Shown here: in pieces, positions 34,873 to 46,443 of the stretch
How positions within the stretch are numbered: position 1 is the first letter of the stretch
How the letters are laid out: each line of letters opens with the position of its first letter
From: Peronospora farinosa
Taxonomy: Eukaryota > Oomycota > Peronosporomycetes > Peronosporales > Peronosporaceae
Assembly (NCBI GenBank): GCA_947646735.1
Contig: CANTFK010000838.1
Span: 434,001-498,000 of the forward strand
Reading direction: 5' to 3'
Length of the DNA stretch: 64,000 nucleotides
Translations under genes and position numbers: made by a program
The notes under the pieces: generated by a model
The model's database searches: none
The model's input: the letters and a program-made list of their open reading frames with translations, nothing else
Told to the model about the DNA's origin: nothing

Positions 34873-36480
34873 ATGTCGGAACTTAACGTCAATGCTGCCA
34901 ACGTCCGCGTGCTGGGCAACGTCTCGGACCCGTTTCGCCGCGTATTGACGCCAGACGCGCTACGTTTCCTCGCCTTCCTTCACGAGCATTTCGAGCCACG
35001 TCGTCAAGCGTTGCTAGCAGCTCGTGTTCAGCGCCAAAAGGAACTAGACGCTGGCGCGCTGCCGGACTTCCTACCAGAGACCAGGTACATCCGTGAGGGC
35101 GACTGGAAAGTGGCGTCTATTCCCACTGACATGGCCGACCGCCGCGTTGAGATTACAGGCCCCGTGGACCGCAAGATGGTAATCAACGCCCTTAACTCGG
35201 GCTCGAAGTGCTACATGGCTGACTTTGAGGACTCGACGGCTCCCACGTGGTTTAACCTGGTAGATGGCCAAGTGAACCTCGTTGACGCTGTGCACAAGAC
35301 GATCTCGTATACGCATCCACAGACGGGAAAAAAGTACGTGCTGAACGACAAAGTGGCTACTCTATTAGTGCGTCCACGTGGTTGGCACTTGGACGAGGCA
35401 CACGTGCTTGTGAACAACCAGATCATGTCTGGCTCACTCTTTGATTTTGGTCTTTATTTCTTTCACAACGCTCACGAGTTACTGGCACGCGGCTCCGGCC
35501 CGTACTTCTACCTGCCTAAACTAGAGCACCACTTGGAAGCAAAGCTATGGAACGACGTCTTTACGGCTGCACAGGGATACCTGAGCATCCCACAGGGCTC
35601 AATCCGAGCGACAGTACTTGTGGAAACTATCATGGCTGTCTTCCAGATGGATGAGATTCTGTACGAGCTGCGTAATCACTCGTCGGGTCTTAATTGCGGT
35701 CGCTGGGACTACATCTTCTCGTATATTAAAAAGTTCCGTAACCATCCCAAGTTTGTGGTGCCCGATCGTTCCTCGGTTAGTATGACTACACCCTTCATGG
35801 CTGCCTACGTCAAGCTGCTTGTCCGCACATGCCACCGTCGTGGTGCCCACGCTATGGGCGGCATGGCGGCCCAGATCCCTGTCAAGAACGACCCGGAGCT
35901 GAATAACAAGTTCATGTCTGCCGTCAAAGAGGACAAGTCACGCGAGGTGGCTGCGGGCCACGATGGTACGTGGGTGGCACACCCCGGCCTTGTCAAGATC
36001 GCCATGGACGCATTTAGCAACATGTCGGACCCCAACCAGATCTCGTTCATTCCCGAAGCCGGTAAGGATATTACCGCTACTCAACTCATTGAACCCCCGA
36101 CGGGTGCTATCACTTTCAACGGTCTAGTGGAGAACATCGATGTTTCGCTGGTGTACACGGAGGCGTGGCTGCGCGGCAGTGGCTGCATTCCGCTCCACAA
36201 TAAGATGGAGGATGCTGCTACGGCTGAGATCTCGCGCGCCCAAGTGTGGCAGTGGATCCGGCATAGCTGCAAGACTGTCGAAGGAAAGACGGTATCGAAG
36301 GCGTTAGTGCTGGATATCTTGAAAGAGTGCGTGAGCAAGCGTTCTATGAACGCTTCTCCAGGTAACAAGTGGACATTAGGTGGTGAGATTATGGGTAAGG
36401 TCCTGACAGGAGACGATATGGTGGATTTCCTCACGCTGCCGTGCTACCCGCACATTGTGCAGCTTAGCTCGAGTATCTGA
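34873..36480 (+). CDS. Malate synthase
   Basis: Glyoxylate-cycle enzyme that condenses glyoxylate with acetyl-CoA to malate. It is a single exon of 535 residues, the usual length of the A-type enzyme. Landmarks: metal-site segment ADFEDSTAPTWFN (~residue 116), LPKLEHHLEAKLW (~216), RNHSSGLNCGRWDYIFS (~268, catalytic Arg region), GGMAAQIPVKNDPE (~328) and DGTWVAHPGLVKIA (~360). The C-terminus is LSSSI, not the SKL-type PTS1 seen on many peroxisomal malate synthases, so the location cannot be read from the tail. An initiator element lies ~60 bp upstream. The enzyme lets the cell make sugars from fatty acids, for instance during spore germination. Confidence 0.95.
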   Translation: MSELNVNAANVRVLGNVSDPFRRVLTPDALRFLAFLHEHFEPRRQALLAARVQRQKELDAGALPDFLPETRYIREGDWKVASIPTDMADRRVEITGPVDRKMVINALNSGSKCYMADFEDSTAPTWFNLVDGQVNLVDAVHKTISYTHPQTGKKYVLNDKVATLLVRPRGWHLDEAHVLVNNQIMSGSLFDFGLYFFHNAHELLARGSGPYFYLPKLEHHLEAKLWNDVFTAAQGYLSIPQGSIRATVLVETIMAVFQMDEILYELRNHSSGLNCGRWDYIFSYIKKFRNHPKFVVPDRSSVSMTTPFMAAYVKLLVRTCHRRGAHAMGGMAAQIPVKNDPELNNKFMSAVKEDKSREVAAGHDGTWVAHPGLVKIAMDAFSNMSDPNQISFIPEAGKDITATQLIEPPTGAITFNGLVENIDVSLVYTEAWLRGSGCIPLHNKMEDAATAEISRAQVWQWIRHSCKTVEGKTVSKALVLDILKECVSKRSMNASPGNKWTLGGEIMGKVLTGDDMVDFLTLPCYPHIVQLSSSI

Positions 36481-36659
36481 AGCTAACGTCCCATCGCTAC
36501 AAAAAGCATCCTGACAAACCATAGGACAAGTTGACTAAGCGATCGGAGCGGTGGGATGCTAAGCGGTGGGACCTAGTGGTGATGGCAAGATGGAGTAGCT
36601 ATTGTATAACTGCGAGGTTGACAACTAATCTTGAGATTCTTTTGGCGTCTACCGTTACA

Positions 36660-37574
36660 TTAGTCGATCGATTGCTTATCCACTTCTTCATCATGTAGAA
36701 TACCGCTTGCTTCAACTTCGTGCAATGTCTCGAGCATCACCCAGTTTTTGCAGATCAGCTCCACTTCTTGCCACATTTCATCATTCGACGTTGTGTCCAG
36801 GGCATTGCCGCAGCGCAAGTTGTTTACCTTCTGCCCTAATCGATAGCCACCAAGCTTTGCTGGCCACTTTAGGTCGTCACAAGGCACTACAAAACTCTGT
36901 GGTACTTGTGCACTACCATGCAGTTCACGGTATCTCTGCATCGCTGGAAGAAAGTAATGATTCCAACGAGCCTCGCCAGCACTCCAACTGAAGTCCAGTG
37001 CTTCCAAGTCTCTTACTTGGTACGCTAGCAACTTTTCCTTGTTGCGCCGAAGTTCACTCGTCCAGTAGCCCAATTTGTACCCCCACGTCAATTGCGGCCA
37101 TGCGTCATGTCGTTCAGGCACTTTGAATATCACTGGCATCAAGAGGTCTCCATGCATCGACTTGTACGTCTTTATTGCAGACATCGTTACTTCGTCCCAG
37201 AGAAAGCGCTTCCAGTCGACAACATCTGGCAGTCCAATTGCTCGAAGTTGCACTTGAATATCAGCCAGAACACGTCTTCTTGAGGGCCTCTTGACAGAGG
37301 CACAAGCTTTTAGAAACCTAGATATATTTGCGCCTAGCTTTAATCCATGCAGCTCTTGAGGCCATTGCTGACTATCCGGGTGTTGACTACTGGGGACATT
37401 ATAACGAATGGGAACGGCAATATGACCGTGAAGACGCTGAAAGATCTGCAGAGCAGGCACCAATAACTGGTAATGATGCTGGTGCTGCACTATAGAGCGA
37501 GTGCTTTGATACCGGAGCGATGTGTTAATGCTTAAAAGCAAACAAGAGCGACGAGAAAAGAGATGGAATGCCAT
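36660..37574 (-). CDS. Helicase-associated (HA) repeat protein, probably mitochondrial
   Basis: Single exon of 304 residues. The N-terminus (MAFHLFSRRSCLLLSINTSL) is basic, Ser-rich and lacks acidic residues, like a mitochondrial presequence. Three helicase-associated repeats of about 65 residues follow: ~residues 30-95 (FQRLHGHIAVP...LGANI), ~120-180 (YKSMHGDLLMP...LGYWTS) and ~205-265 (YRELHGSAQVP...LGQKV). Each has the family's Trp and the pattern HG-x4-P followed by G-x-x-LG. In bacteria and stramenopiles such repeats occur alone or fused to helicases; here no helicase core is present. Nucleic-acid binding is plausible but unproven. It is convergent with malate synthase, 180 bp apart. Confidence 0.8.
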   Translation of the reverse strand: MAFHLFSRRSCLLLSINTSLRYQSTRSIVQHQHHYQLLVPALQIFQRLHGHIAVPIRYNVPSSQHPDSQQWPQELHGLKLGANISRFLKACASVKRPSRRRVLADIQVQLRAIGLPDVVDWKRFLWDEVTMSAIKTYKSMHGDLLMPVIFKVPERHDAWPQLTWGYKLGYWTSELRRNKEKLLAYQVRDLEALDFSWSAGEARWNHYFLPAMQRYRELHGSAQVPQSFVVPCDDLKWPAKLGGYRLGQKVNNLRCGNALDTTSNDEMWQEVELICKNWVMLETLHEVEASGILHDEEVDKQSID

Positions 37575-37757
37575 TGAACGGGAGTATTTGCAAATGCGTG
37601 GCCATTACACTATCTTTTACTATATCAAGTGCTCTTTTTTCTGTATAATCGATGCATTTGGGAATTTGGAGAGATTGAATGAATATACATCAGCTCTAGT
37701 CATTAACTATACACGGGTCTTTATTTAATTGGAGTGATTGGCCCCTCGCTTCAAAAC

Positions 37758-39431
37758 TTACCGTAAGAATTTTTTGCTGCTGGGCCGATAAGCGTTTCTT
37801 GAAGAGTAATTTCGGGCTTGATTGGTCTCCTGACGAGCACGCTCAAATTCTTCTTCCTGCAATTGACGAGCCTGTATCTCGGCCATTCGTAGTTGTTCGC
37901 GGTCTTCGGCCAGAACGAGCTCACGCACTGTATAATCATCGATACGGCCGACCTTTTCGATGGGTACACGGTGCTTAAGCTTGGGTAGCAGCCACAGCAG
38001 CACGTTAGGATCACTGTATGACTCGTAGAGACGTGGATCGGACACGGCTTTCACGTTCGAGTACGGGTCTAGCATGAAGATAAGACTACGGTCCATACCC
38101 ACCTCTTCGTAGGCTACGATGTCGGTGGGGCGATTGCCAAAACCTGCAACGAACACTGGATGCTCAACCACTCGGCCAGCATGAATCAGCGTAAGCTGCA
38201 GCTCATTCAGCACTTGAATTTTGAAAAGGTGTGGTGTCTTGTTTACAACTTCCGTGAAAAGTGCACCAGTGAGGCCAGTCGAGTTCGTGATGAGAACTCC
38301 TGGCGGCAACGAGATTGATTGTTGCACTGCATTTTCCAAATGTGCCCGTGACGCAGTAGCCCAGTCAAGTGGACGTGCAGTGAGGTACACGATTCGCACC
38401 CCCAGCTCGTGCAACTTGGTGAAGAAGTCACAAGTTCCTGCGTGCAGGAAATCGTACTGGCCAAGGCGCAGAGTACGAATGTGTCCTTCAACGTCACTGA
38501 TAGTCAATGTGCCATCCAAGTCAACAACAACGACCGATTCATTCGGTCCCCAGAGATGCAGCTTTGCGTCTACATAGCGGACTGTGTTTGTATACTTTTG
38601 AAAGTGCTCGAATCGCACATGGTTCGGAAGTTCTTCCGACAGATCCGCAAAGAGCAGGTCTTCGGGTGGAATAATCATGCCACCCGTAACAAATGTACAT
38701 CTTCCTCGCTCTAGCAGCTCCATTTTTGTAGGCATCTCTTTACCATTCACTAGAATCCTCACCATATCACCCACACCAGTAGCATAACTTGTTCGAAAGC
38801 GTGACCACGAGAATGACACGTGCCACGACGTCGTAAGATACTTCCCGTCCGTGTTCTTTACTGCTACAATATCTACTGCATTGCCTGCCATCTTGTACAT
38901 CGGTAATGTAGTCTCTTGTTTTTCAACAGGAGCCACCTGCATAATGGTACTGTTGGCAAGTGATACATCTCCATGGAACGATCCATCCACGTATACAGTA
39001 CCAGTAGCGGTACTGCTACCACTGCAACTAGATCCTCCTGATAACGGGAGAAGCTCCGACTCGTCCGCTACCGTTTCAACATTATGTGGTTTGTCCGTTA
39101 CTGCCAATGCTGGAAAAAGATCATAGTTATTGGGAGATACTGGCTCTACAAATACGGGCACCTCCCCAATACCCCCCTCTTCCACTGGAGCTGTGCTGGC
39201 CATGGGTGCAGCTTCTTTTTCGACTTCAGCGATCTCAGGGACGTTGGGACCGCATCCAAAGAGATCGTAACTTTCGTGCTCGTCGATCGCACTGGTGGAC
39301 ATGGATTTTAGCGGCGCAGAATGAGCCAAAGGGAGCGATGGATTTTTACAGTTATCCATGGTCTCATGGTCACTAATATCGCTCGAAGACGCAGCTTTTT
39401 CAAGCGGAGACGTTTCGGATTGTACGTCCAT
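37758..39431 (-). CDS. Lipin-like protein with LNS2 (phosphatidate phosphatase type) domain
   Basis: Single exon of 557 residues. The C-terminal half is an LNS2/HAD-type domain. The DxDxT motif of lipin phosphatidate phosphatases is present as DLDGTLTISDVEGH (~residue 304), followed by VRIVYLTARPLDWA, LPPGVLITNSTGLTGALF, FVAGFGNRPTDIVAYEEVG and YSDPNVLLWLLPK. The N-terminal ~180 residues are acidic/Ser-rich without the N-LIP domain of animal and yeast lipins. Residues ~195-260 carry a domain I cannot name (TTSWHVSFSWSRFRTSYATG). A Glu/Arg/Gln-rich helix ends the protein. It is likely a phosphatidate phosphatase or a PI-transfer-type LNS2 protein; the intact DxDGT favours catalysis. Confidence 0.85.
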   Translation of the reverse strand: MDVQSETSPLEKAASSSDISDHETMDNCKNPSLPLAHSAPLKSMSTSAIDEHESYDLFGCGPNVPEIAEVEKEAAPMASTAPVEEGGIGEVPVFVEPVSPNNYDLFPALAVTDKPHNVETVADESELLPLSGGSSCSGSSTATGTVYVDGSFHGDVSLANSTIMQVAPVEKQETTLPMYKMAGNAVDIVAVKNTDGKYLTTSWHVSFSWSRFRTSYATGVGDMVRILVNGKEMPTKMELLERGRCTFVTGGMIIPPEDLLFADLSEELPNHVRFEHFQKYTNTVRYVDAKLHLWGPNESVVVVDLDGTLTISDVEGHIRTLRLGQYDFLHAGTCDFFTKLHELGVRIVYLTARPLDWATASRAHLENAVQQSISLPPGVLITNSTGLTGALFTEVVNKTPHLFKIQVLNELQLTLIHAGRVVEHPVFVAGFGNRPTDIVAYEEVGMDRSLIFMLDPYSNVKAVSDPRLYESYSDPNVLLWLLPKLKHRVPIEKVGRIDDYTVRELVLAEDREQLRMAEIQARQLQEEEFERARQETNQARNYSSRNAYRPSSKKFLR

Positions 39432-39798
39432 GGTAAAATGCTGATGGCTTCAAATAATAAAAAATATACTAACTTGTTTGCTAAAATAACGACCATTTAA
39501 CAACAGAATAGTCGTACTTTTTAGGACTAAAGTTGAAGTGATACTCTATAACCTTATTCACTTTAGTATACACTACCGGCTTGTCAACTTTATTTCTCAC
39601 CAGCTCTTATAGTTCATGATATGTCATTGAGCGAGATATCTTTTGTAAAGTATCATCACGGATATAAATGTCAGTTGTCGTTGCTAGGGGAGGTCTAATA
39701 AGATGTCGCAGTAAATAGCCAAGAGGTCAAGAGTGAGTGACCCTGTACGTGTATTTTAACGCACAGACGCGTTGAAATGCAGAAATCTTTGTCTGTCG
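39432..39798. other. Intergenic, no gene seen
   Basis: This 367-bp AT-rich gap holds the promoter side of the lipin-like gene (right of 39431) and the 3' flank of RUVBL1. No recognisable reading frame. Confidence 0.4.
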
Positions 39799-41368
<1,570 letters not shown>

Positions 41369-41938
41369 ATGTTGCGTCCATTGTTCGGTGGTGCCTTGAG
41401 TTGCGAAGTTCCCGACGGTTTTGCAGACGTGAGTTCATTCCGTCAGGTACCTGATAACCAAGAAGTGTTTGCTAATGCTACGACAGACCAGTGCGTCATT
41501 GTTGAGCTGCTGCAGTACGAGGAGAACGTGGAGGATGTGCACAGTGCACGCTACTTTTTCAACGAGATTGCGCAGTCCAATGGCTGTGGACCCGATGAGG
41601 TGACAGTTCTGTATGAGGAAAAGGCGGACACGAAATACGCTGCACCTGTTGCCATTGACGCACCTCACACTGTGCAGCTCATTGTGGGCGACCAGCGTGT
41701 GGCCAAGTTCAAGGAGGGCGACCACGCCAAGAATGTGGTGCGTGTGTACTTGGGCAATATCCGTCTTCCTGGAGTGACGACGGACGTGGTACTGTCGGTA
41801 TCAGCGCCTATGCGCATCAATCCAGCTAGTAGTAGTTGCAACGCCTTCCAGTTCGAGGACAATTCGGAGGTAGCTGCTGCTATATTTAAGCAAGCGCTCC
41901 AGTCTTTTGCAGTCTTGGACTGGTCACTCTTCCAATAA
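41369..41938 (+). CDS. MOG1: MOG1/RANGRF-like Ran-binding protein
   Basis: Single exon of 189 residues that begins MLRPLFGGALSCEVPDGFAD, the typical MOG1 start (LFGGA...P..F.DVS..R.VPDNQEVF). Further signatures are SARYFFNEIAQ, VRVYLGNIRLPGVTTDVVLS and a C-terminal helix FKQALQSFAVLDWSLF. MOG1 binds Ran and promotes nucleotide release, supporting nuclear transport. The frame is open 38 codons further upstream, but that extension contains no family sequence and would overlap the RUVBL1 promoter, so Met 41369 is chosen. Confidence 0.92.
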   Translation: MLRPLFGGALSCEVPDGFADVSSFRQVPDNQEVFANATTDQCVIVELLQYEENVEDVHSARYFFNEIAQSNGCGPDEVTVLYEEKADTKYAAPVAIDAPHTVQLIVGDQRVAKFKEGDHAKNVVRVYLGNIRLPGVTTDVVLSVSAPMRINPASSSCNAFQFEDNSEVAAAIFKQALQSFAVLDWSLFQ

Positions 41939-42162
41939 AGATAGTAAGGGAACTTTGAATTCTGCTTTTTACTACTACCTTTTGCTGTAGTGTATTCAGT
42001 AGATGAACTCACGTGAGACGGCTATTGTACTTAATAGGCCTTGTGGTGCGTGTCGAAGCATAAGGTTGACGACGAATTCAATTGAAATTGCGGTGCGGTG
42101 CTGCATTTGTCATTTCGTTACAAGACCAGCTACTTCACTTCTTACAGATATCTGGTCTATAA

Positions 42163-42705
42163 TTTATCGCAGCCGTTGCCACCAGCGACGACCAGACATG
42201 TAGTGGTCTCAAGATACTTAAAAGGCTCGTGGACAATGTCCACAGAAACGCAAACGACACCGTTACGACATCAATGAATTAGCTCGAGTCACCCAAATGC
42301 TTTATGTCCTGAGTCTGTTCCTTTTGTCGAGGCAATATCGACAGAAACAACAATAAACACAAGTTGGCCGTCCACATGATAATGGTCACTTCGGTGCGCA
42401 AATCGATAGTATCATTTTCAATCCGCTCCGTGCTCAGGTCAAACAATTATTCACGTTACGCGTGATGGTGGTTGCGAAAAGGAATTTCAAGGTTGCTGGC
42501 GTCGTAAGGAGGCCGTGCATGGCACTGTCGTGTCCTTCAGTGGCAAGCTCCACGGCAACAAGAAGACCACAATAAACAATAAATGTTCAGCCTAGTGGGC
42601 ATTACATCTATAGTTTACTAAAGAATGGGATGCCGAGAAAGAATTATGCCGAGCAGATGATATTCCAAATCGTCAGTAGCTTGCAAAACGCATCCACCTA
42701 ACGGA
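42163..42705 (-). pseudogene. Relic of a BT1-family transporter C-terminus
   Basis: Minus-strand conceptual translation in shifting frames matches the last third of the intact transporter at 44544-46253. Matches in order: CKLLTIWNIICSA then a stop then FFLGIPF (intact: VKLVTIWDITRSPWFWLGIPI); VAVELATEGHDSAMHGLLTT (intact: IIVELTTEGHEGAMYGLLTT); FDLSTERIENDTIDLR; LPRQKEQTQDIKHLGDS; and, after another frame change, CLVVAGGNGCD (intact: CLVIAGGDGCKD). At least two stops and several frameshifts make it non-functional. It is inverted relative to the intact copy, about 1.8 kb away. No N-terminal part was found. Confidence 0.85.
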
Positions 42706-44543
42706 GCTCAAGGGTGAGCGAGCCACTTATGTTGACTATTGCAACGCCACGCGATAATATCGGTAGTAAGCATGTACTGATGCGCTCTTCAAAGTAATTT
42801 CGATAGCCACACGTCCGTACAAACATCTTTTTTTCTAACAACAAGCCAACACGCGCGCTGCTTTTATGCTCGTTTTCATCAAGTACGTTCTGCTTTGAAG
42901 AACGTACAGGAAAGTGACAAATCGAGCAGGAAGTCGCGGTACTGACGACAACTACCATCTTGTCTTTTTTCTTGCAGTATTACATGTAGCTCAAGCAGAA
43001 ATGTTAAGCATCTTTTGGTGGCTATGATGATGATAATTAGACTGTCTATTAATTACCATGATTGTTTAAGATATGGCTGTGAGGAAATTTCCTGATCTTT
43101 TGCCATAACTACGTCGTTCTCCTGCACACTAGCTCATTCTGCTAGCTCAAGCTGACGAGCTTCACGGGGGACACTCCAAAAAGCACGTAGGATCGTTTGA
43201 CCACAGCCAAGCACGTGCAGGGAGCAGGTGGTGTCTTAAAAGTAAGGCCAGGTACCAAACCGGCTTTCCCAGACGGGCCCTAACATGCAGCTCCGATTTT
43301 CTGAATCGGAACAAAGTGGATCACAACGTGGGACCGGAATTAATTTGGCCTTAAGAGAAGCAACAGCCAAGTAACGAAGCGGCATACCGGTCGTCTTACC
43401 TTGGAAGACAAGTCCTCTATGATGGGTTAAATTGATAAAGGGAGACCTTCTCTTCGTTGCGTGCACCACGAGAGGCAGAACAGCATACGAATCTAACGGG
43501 GAGCAATCAGCACAAAGTTCCGAGATGTGGGGCACGTCTACAAAGCATCAAACACCCTCTACCAAGGCATCAACAAGTTCCTTCCCTTCTCCGTTCCGCC
43601 TCCTACCTGCCGACCTATTCACTATGTACGCGGTAGGGCAAAATATGGAATCTACTCATTGCAAATGTATCAGGAACATTTCTATTGTCACACATAACAT
43701 TTACCTTTTCAAGGTTTTACTCGATGCTGCCTGATATAACCACGCAAGATTGCAATGTAGCTCGAATGCACCATGTAGTTCTTCTACCTATCAGACTTAC
43801 TCGGGCTTCTCTTATACTTCAAAGTGGTCGTAAATCGGTTTTCAATGACGAAATGAAAAAAAACGTCCAATGACGTCTACGACTCGAACATTTTCAGCAT
43901 TTTACAGTTATCTATTGTGGTACAAGGGACAGAACATTGTCCAACAGTCCATCCAGACTCAGATGATAATCACGTATAGGCTCAGTTGAGACTTACATGT
44001 ACTATACATAGCGGAAGAGAAGCAGCAGCAACCACGGCCCATGTGCTGAAAGTAGGGACGCAAATACCACCTAACCGCATCAGTCTGTATAACTGGTAAT
44101 CGTTGCTTTTCTTACGTCGTAACTACAAAAAGGGCCTGTGTACCATGAGGTGAGACCATGGTCAACAGTATTACCAGCTGAAGGTTTTTCGTGCGAGATC
44201 AAGTCTGTTTCGACTGGACGAGCGAAGCATCAGCTGAGCCCTTTGACTCACGTGAATCCTTGCCTCCTTGGCCCTTCTATAGTCGCAATTGGCAAGACAG
44301 AGGTATTTCGTTTTCAGTCGCCGTTTTTTGGCTTCGCGATCGCTATTTATCCAGGATATGCCCATCGTAAGAGTGATGTTCGGCCTCTGCATCTTTCTGC
44401 AATACGAGAGCCACCTCCCAGCTGTAAGTAAAGCCTCTCCATGCCTTGTATTCTGTTTACGTCAAAGTCTTCAGTAGGTCCAGTCTCTAATTTGCACTCT
44501 CCTGTGCAGCAAACTTTCAGAATTCGGGCCAACAAGTACCAAT
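42706..44543. other. Gene-poor region upstream of the BT1 transporter
   Basis: 1.8 kb without a supportable gene. A 7-bp inverted repeat (TCCGATT/AATCGGA, 43292-43310) could form a small hairpin. A GTAAGT donor near 44427 and a pyrimidine-rich acceptor ending at about 44510 look like a 5'-leader intron of the transporter. The interval ~43130-43560 has a different texture (many GGG/CCG-containing words) and could be a decayed mobile element, but no termini or coding domain are visible. Confidence 0.35.
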
Positions 44544-46253
44544 ATGCAACTTTCCGATGAAAAGGTGGAGCTCTACGAAAATGCGGCCATGTTGGGCGAC
44601 TCGCGATGCACCATATCACCGCTAGAGCCGCTACACGACTACGATAAGTTGCGCTATGTGTACGACGACTACATCGAAGGTGGCGCACTTCGTACCGGAG
44701 GAACACCCGAGCTTTTTTCACGACGGTACATTGGACTTGTCGCGCAATACGCCGCCGTTGGATTCATCGACGGTGTGTTGCCTGCCGTCATTTACCCGTT
44801 CTTGCAGAACTACCTCAACATTCCAGGATCGCAAACGACTACGGCTGCCGTACTAGTTCAACTGCCATGGAGTTTCAAAGTTTTTTACGGCATCGTGTCG
44901 GACTGTTTTCCAATTTGGGGCTACCGTCGCCGGCCATACATGGCCATAGGCTGGATGATTTCGCTAGCCATGCTCTTGGAAATGGCGCTCACACCTGCGG
45001 GTAAGCCCTACTTTATGGACACACAATACCGAGACGTAAAGCCGGACGACTACACGTCCGATATCATCGCCACAATTAATTACGATGCTGCTAACCAGGG
45101 TAGCATGTACATCGTTCCAATGATGGGGTGCGTCTTTGGTTATTTGATGGCCGACGTGTGTGCTGACGGCATGGTGGTGGAGCTGGCGCAACGCGAACCA
45201 CTTGAAGTTCGAGGAAGGACCCAAACAGTGATTTACACGACGCGCTATGCATTCAACATCTTCGCTCTTATCCTAGTCGCCTTTTGCTTTAACGGTGCCG
45301 AGTACGGAGGTGACTTTGACTTTTCGCTGCCATTTCCGATGCTAATGTTAATTGTGGCAATCGTTATCGCTCCGATGCTTCCGATCACGTGGCTTCTTAT
45401 TCACGAAGAAAAATGTGCCAACGATCACAAGGTTTTCAAGCACTACATGCATGAGCTATGGGATATCGTGCAGACTCGAGCCGTGTACCAGTACATCGCC
45501 TATCAGACATTTTCAGGCATACTTGCAATGTTCTCTTGGGTCTCCAGCTATCCTATTCAGACCCACTGGGCAAATGTTTCACCTCTCGCGGACAAGATTG
45601 CTAACTTTTTCGTTACTGGTATGTTTGCAATCTCTGTCTGGTTTGCCGGCAACTATGGTCGCGATTGGGACTGGCGTCGTACTACCGTAGTGACCTTGAT
45701 TTCCAACTTAGCGCTTGACGCGTTGGTGAAGCTAGTGACGATCTGGGATATTACCCGTTCGCCTTGGTTCTGGCTCGGGATCCCCATTATTCAGCAAATT
45801 CCTCAGGGAATAATTTACATTGTGGGCTCTTTCATCATCGTAGAGTTGACTACAGAAGGGCACGAAGGTGCAATGTACGGCCTTCTGACGACGGTCTATA
45901 ATCTTTGCACCCCCTTCTCCGCCGCCATTACGCGAAATGTCGCTGCCCAGTTTGATTTGTCGACGGAACGGATCCAGAATGATAGTTACGGCGTAAGGTA
46001 CGACGTGACCATCACGGTCTTGATCATGTGGGCGGTCAACTTGGCGTCGTTGTCGTTTCTAGTGATGCTTCCTCGACAAAAGGAGCAGACGCAGGTTATG
46101 AAACGTCTTGGTGGCTCGAGCTACTTTATGGGTATCATTACGACTATATATCTAGTTTTTGCGCTCTTTTGGTCCGTTATGACGAACCTCATGAGCATTT
46201 ACGAATCTACTGCGTGTCTAGTCATTGCTGGTGGTGACGGCTGTAAGGACTAA
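44544..46253 (+). CDS. BT1-family (folate-biopterin type) membrane transporter
   Basis: Major-facilitator-like transporter of 569 residues with about 12 membrane helices. Early family signatures: YIGLVAQYAAVGFIDGVLPA, VLVQLPWSFKVFYGIVSDCF and IWGYRRRPYMAIGW. Later: GCVFGYLMADVCADGMVVEL, a loop REPLEVRGRTQTVIYTTR, and near the C-terminus VELTTEGHEGAMYGLLTTVY. The family moves folates, pterins and some other small molecules; the substrate here is unknown. Oomycetes carry large expanded sets. Coding is in one exon; an upstream 5'-leader intron (~44427-44510) is likely, and the frame is open for ten codons above the ATG. A decayed inverted paralogue lies at 42163-42705. Confidence 0.92.
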   Translation: MQLSDEKVELYENAAMLGDSRCTISPLEPLHDYDKLRYVYDDYIEGGALRTGGTPELFSRRYIGLVAQYAAVGFIDGVLPAVIYPFLQNYLNIPGSQTTTAAVLVQLPWSFKVFYGIVSDCFPIWGYRRRPYMAIGWMISLAMLLEMALTPAGKPYFMDTQYRDVKPDDYTSDIIATINYDAANQGSMYIVPMMGCVFGYLMADVCADGMVVELAQREPLEVRGRTQTVIYTTRYAFNIFALILVAFCFNGAEYGGDFDFSLPFPMLMLIVAIVIAPMLPITWLLIHEEKCANDHKVFKHYMHELWDIVQTRAVYQYIAYQTFSGILAMFSWVSSYPIQTHWANVSPLADKIANFFVTGMFAISVWFAGNYGRDWDWRRTTVVTLISNLALDALVKLVTIWDITRSPWFWLGIPIIQQIPQGIIYIVGSFIIVELTTEGHEGAMYGLLTTVYNLCTPFSAAITRNVAAQFDLSTERIQNDSYGVRYDVTITVLIMWAVNLASLSFLVMLPRQKEQTQVMKRLGGSSYFMGIITTIYLVFALFWSVMTNLMSIYESTACLVIAGGDGCKD

Positions 46254-46443
46254 ATAATAATGCCATCGCATACGATGTTTTTGACAGATATTTTCTGATT
46301 GTAATCTGATTATTTGTATTCAAGGATAATTTTTTGTTTATCCTTAAAAAGTACTGATTTTGTGTAATCTTAAATCGTTTGTTGCATACTTTATGGTACA
46401 AGATACTATCGAATCTGATTTATAGATCTCTACTGTACCCTTC

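Noticed and set aside
43130..43560. LTR or transposon
   Set aside because: The composition differs from the flanks, but I saw no terminal repeats, target-site duplication, primer-binding site or transposase/reverse-transcriptase motifs.
44138..44431. Extra 5' coding exon of the BT1 transporter
   Set aside because: The frame cannot be joined to the transporter ATG with consistent phase; a 5'-leader intron explains the donor/acceptor pair better.
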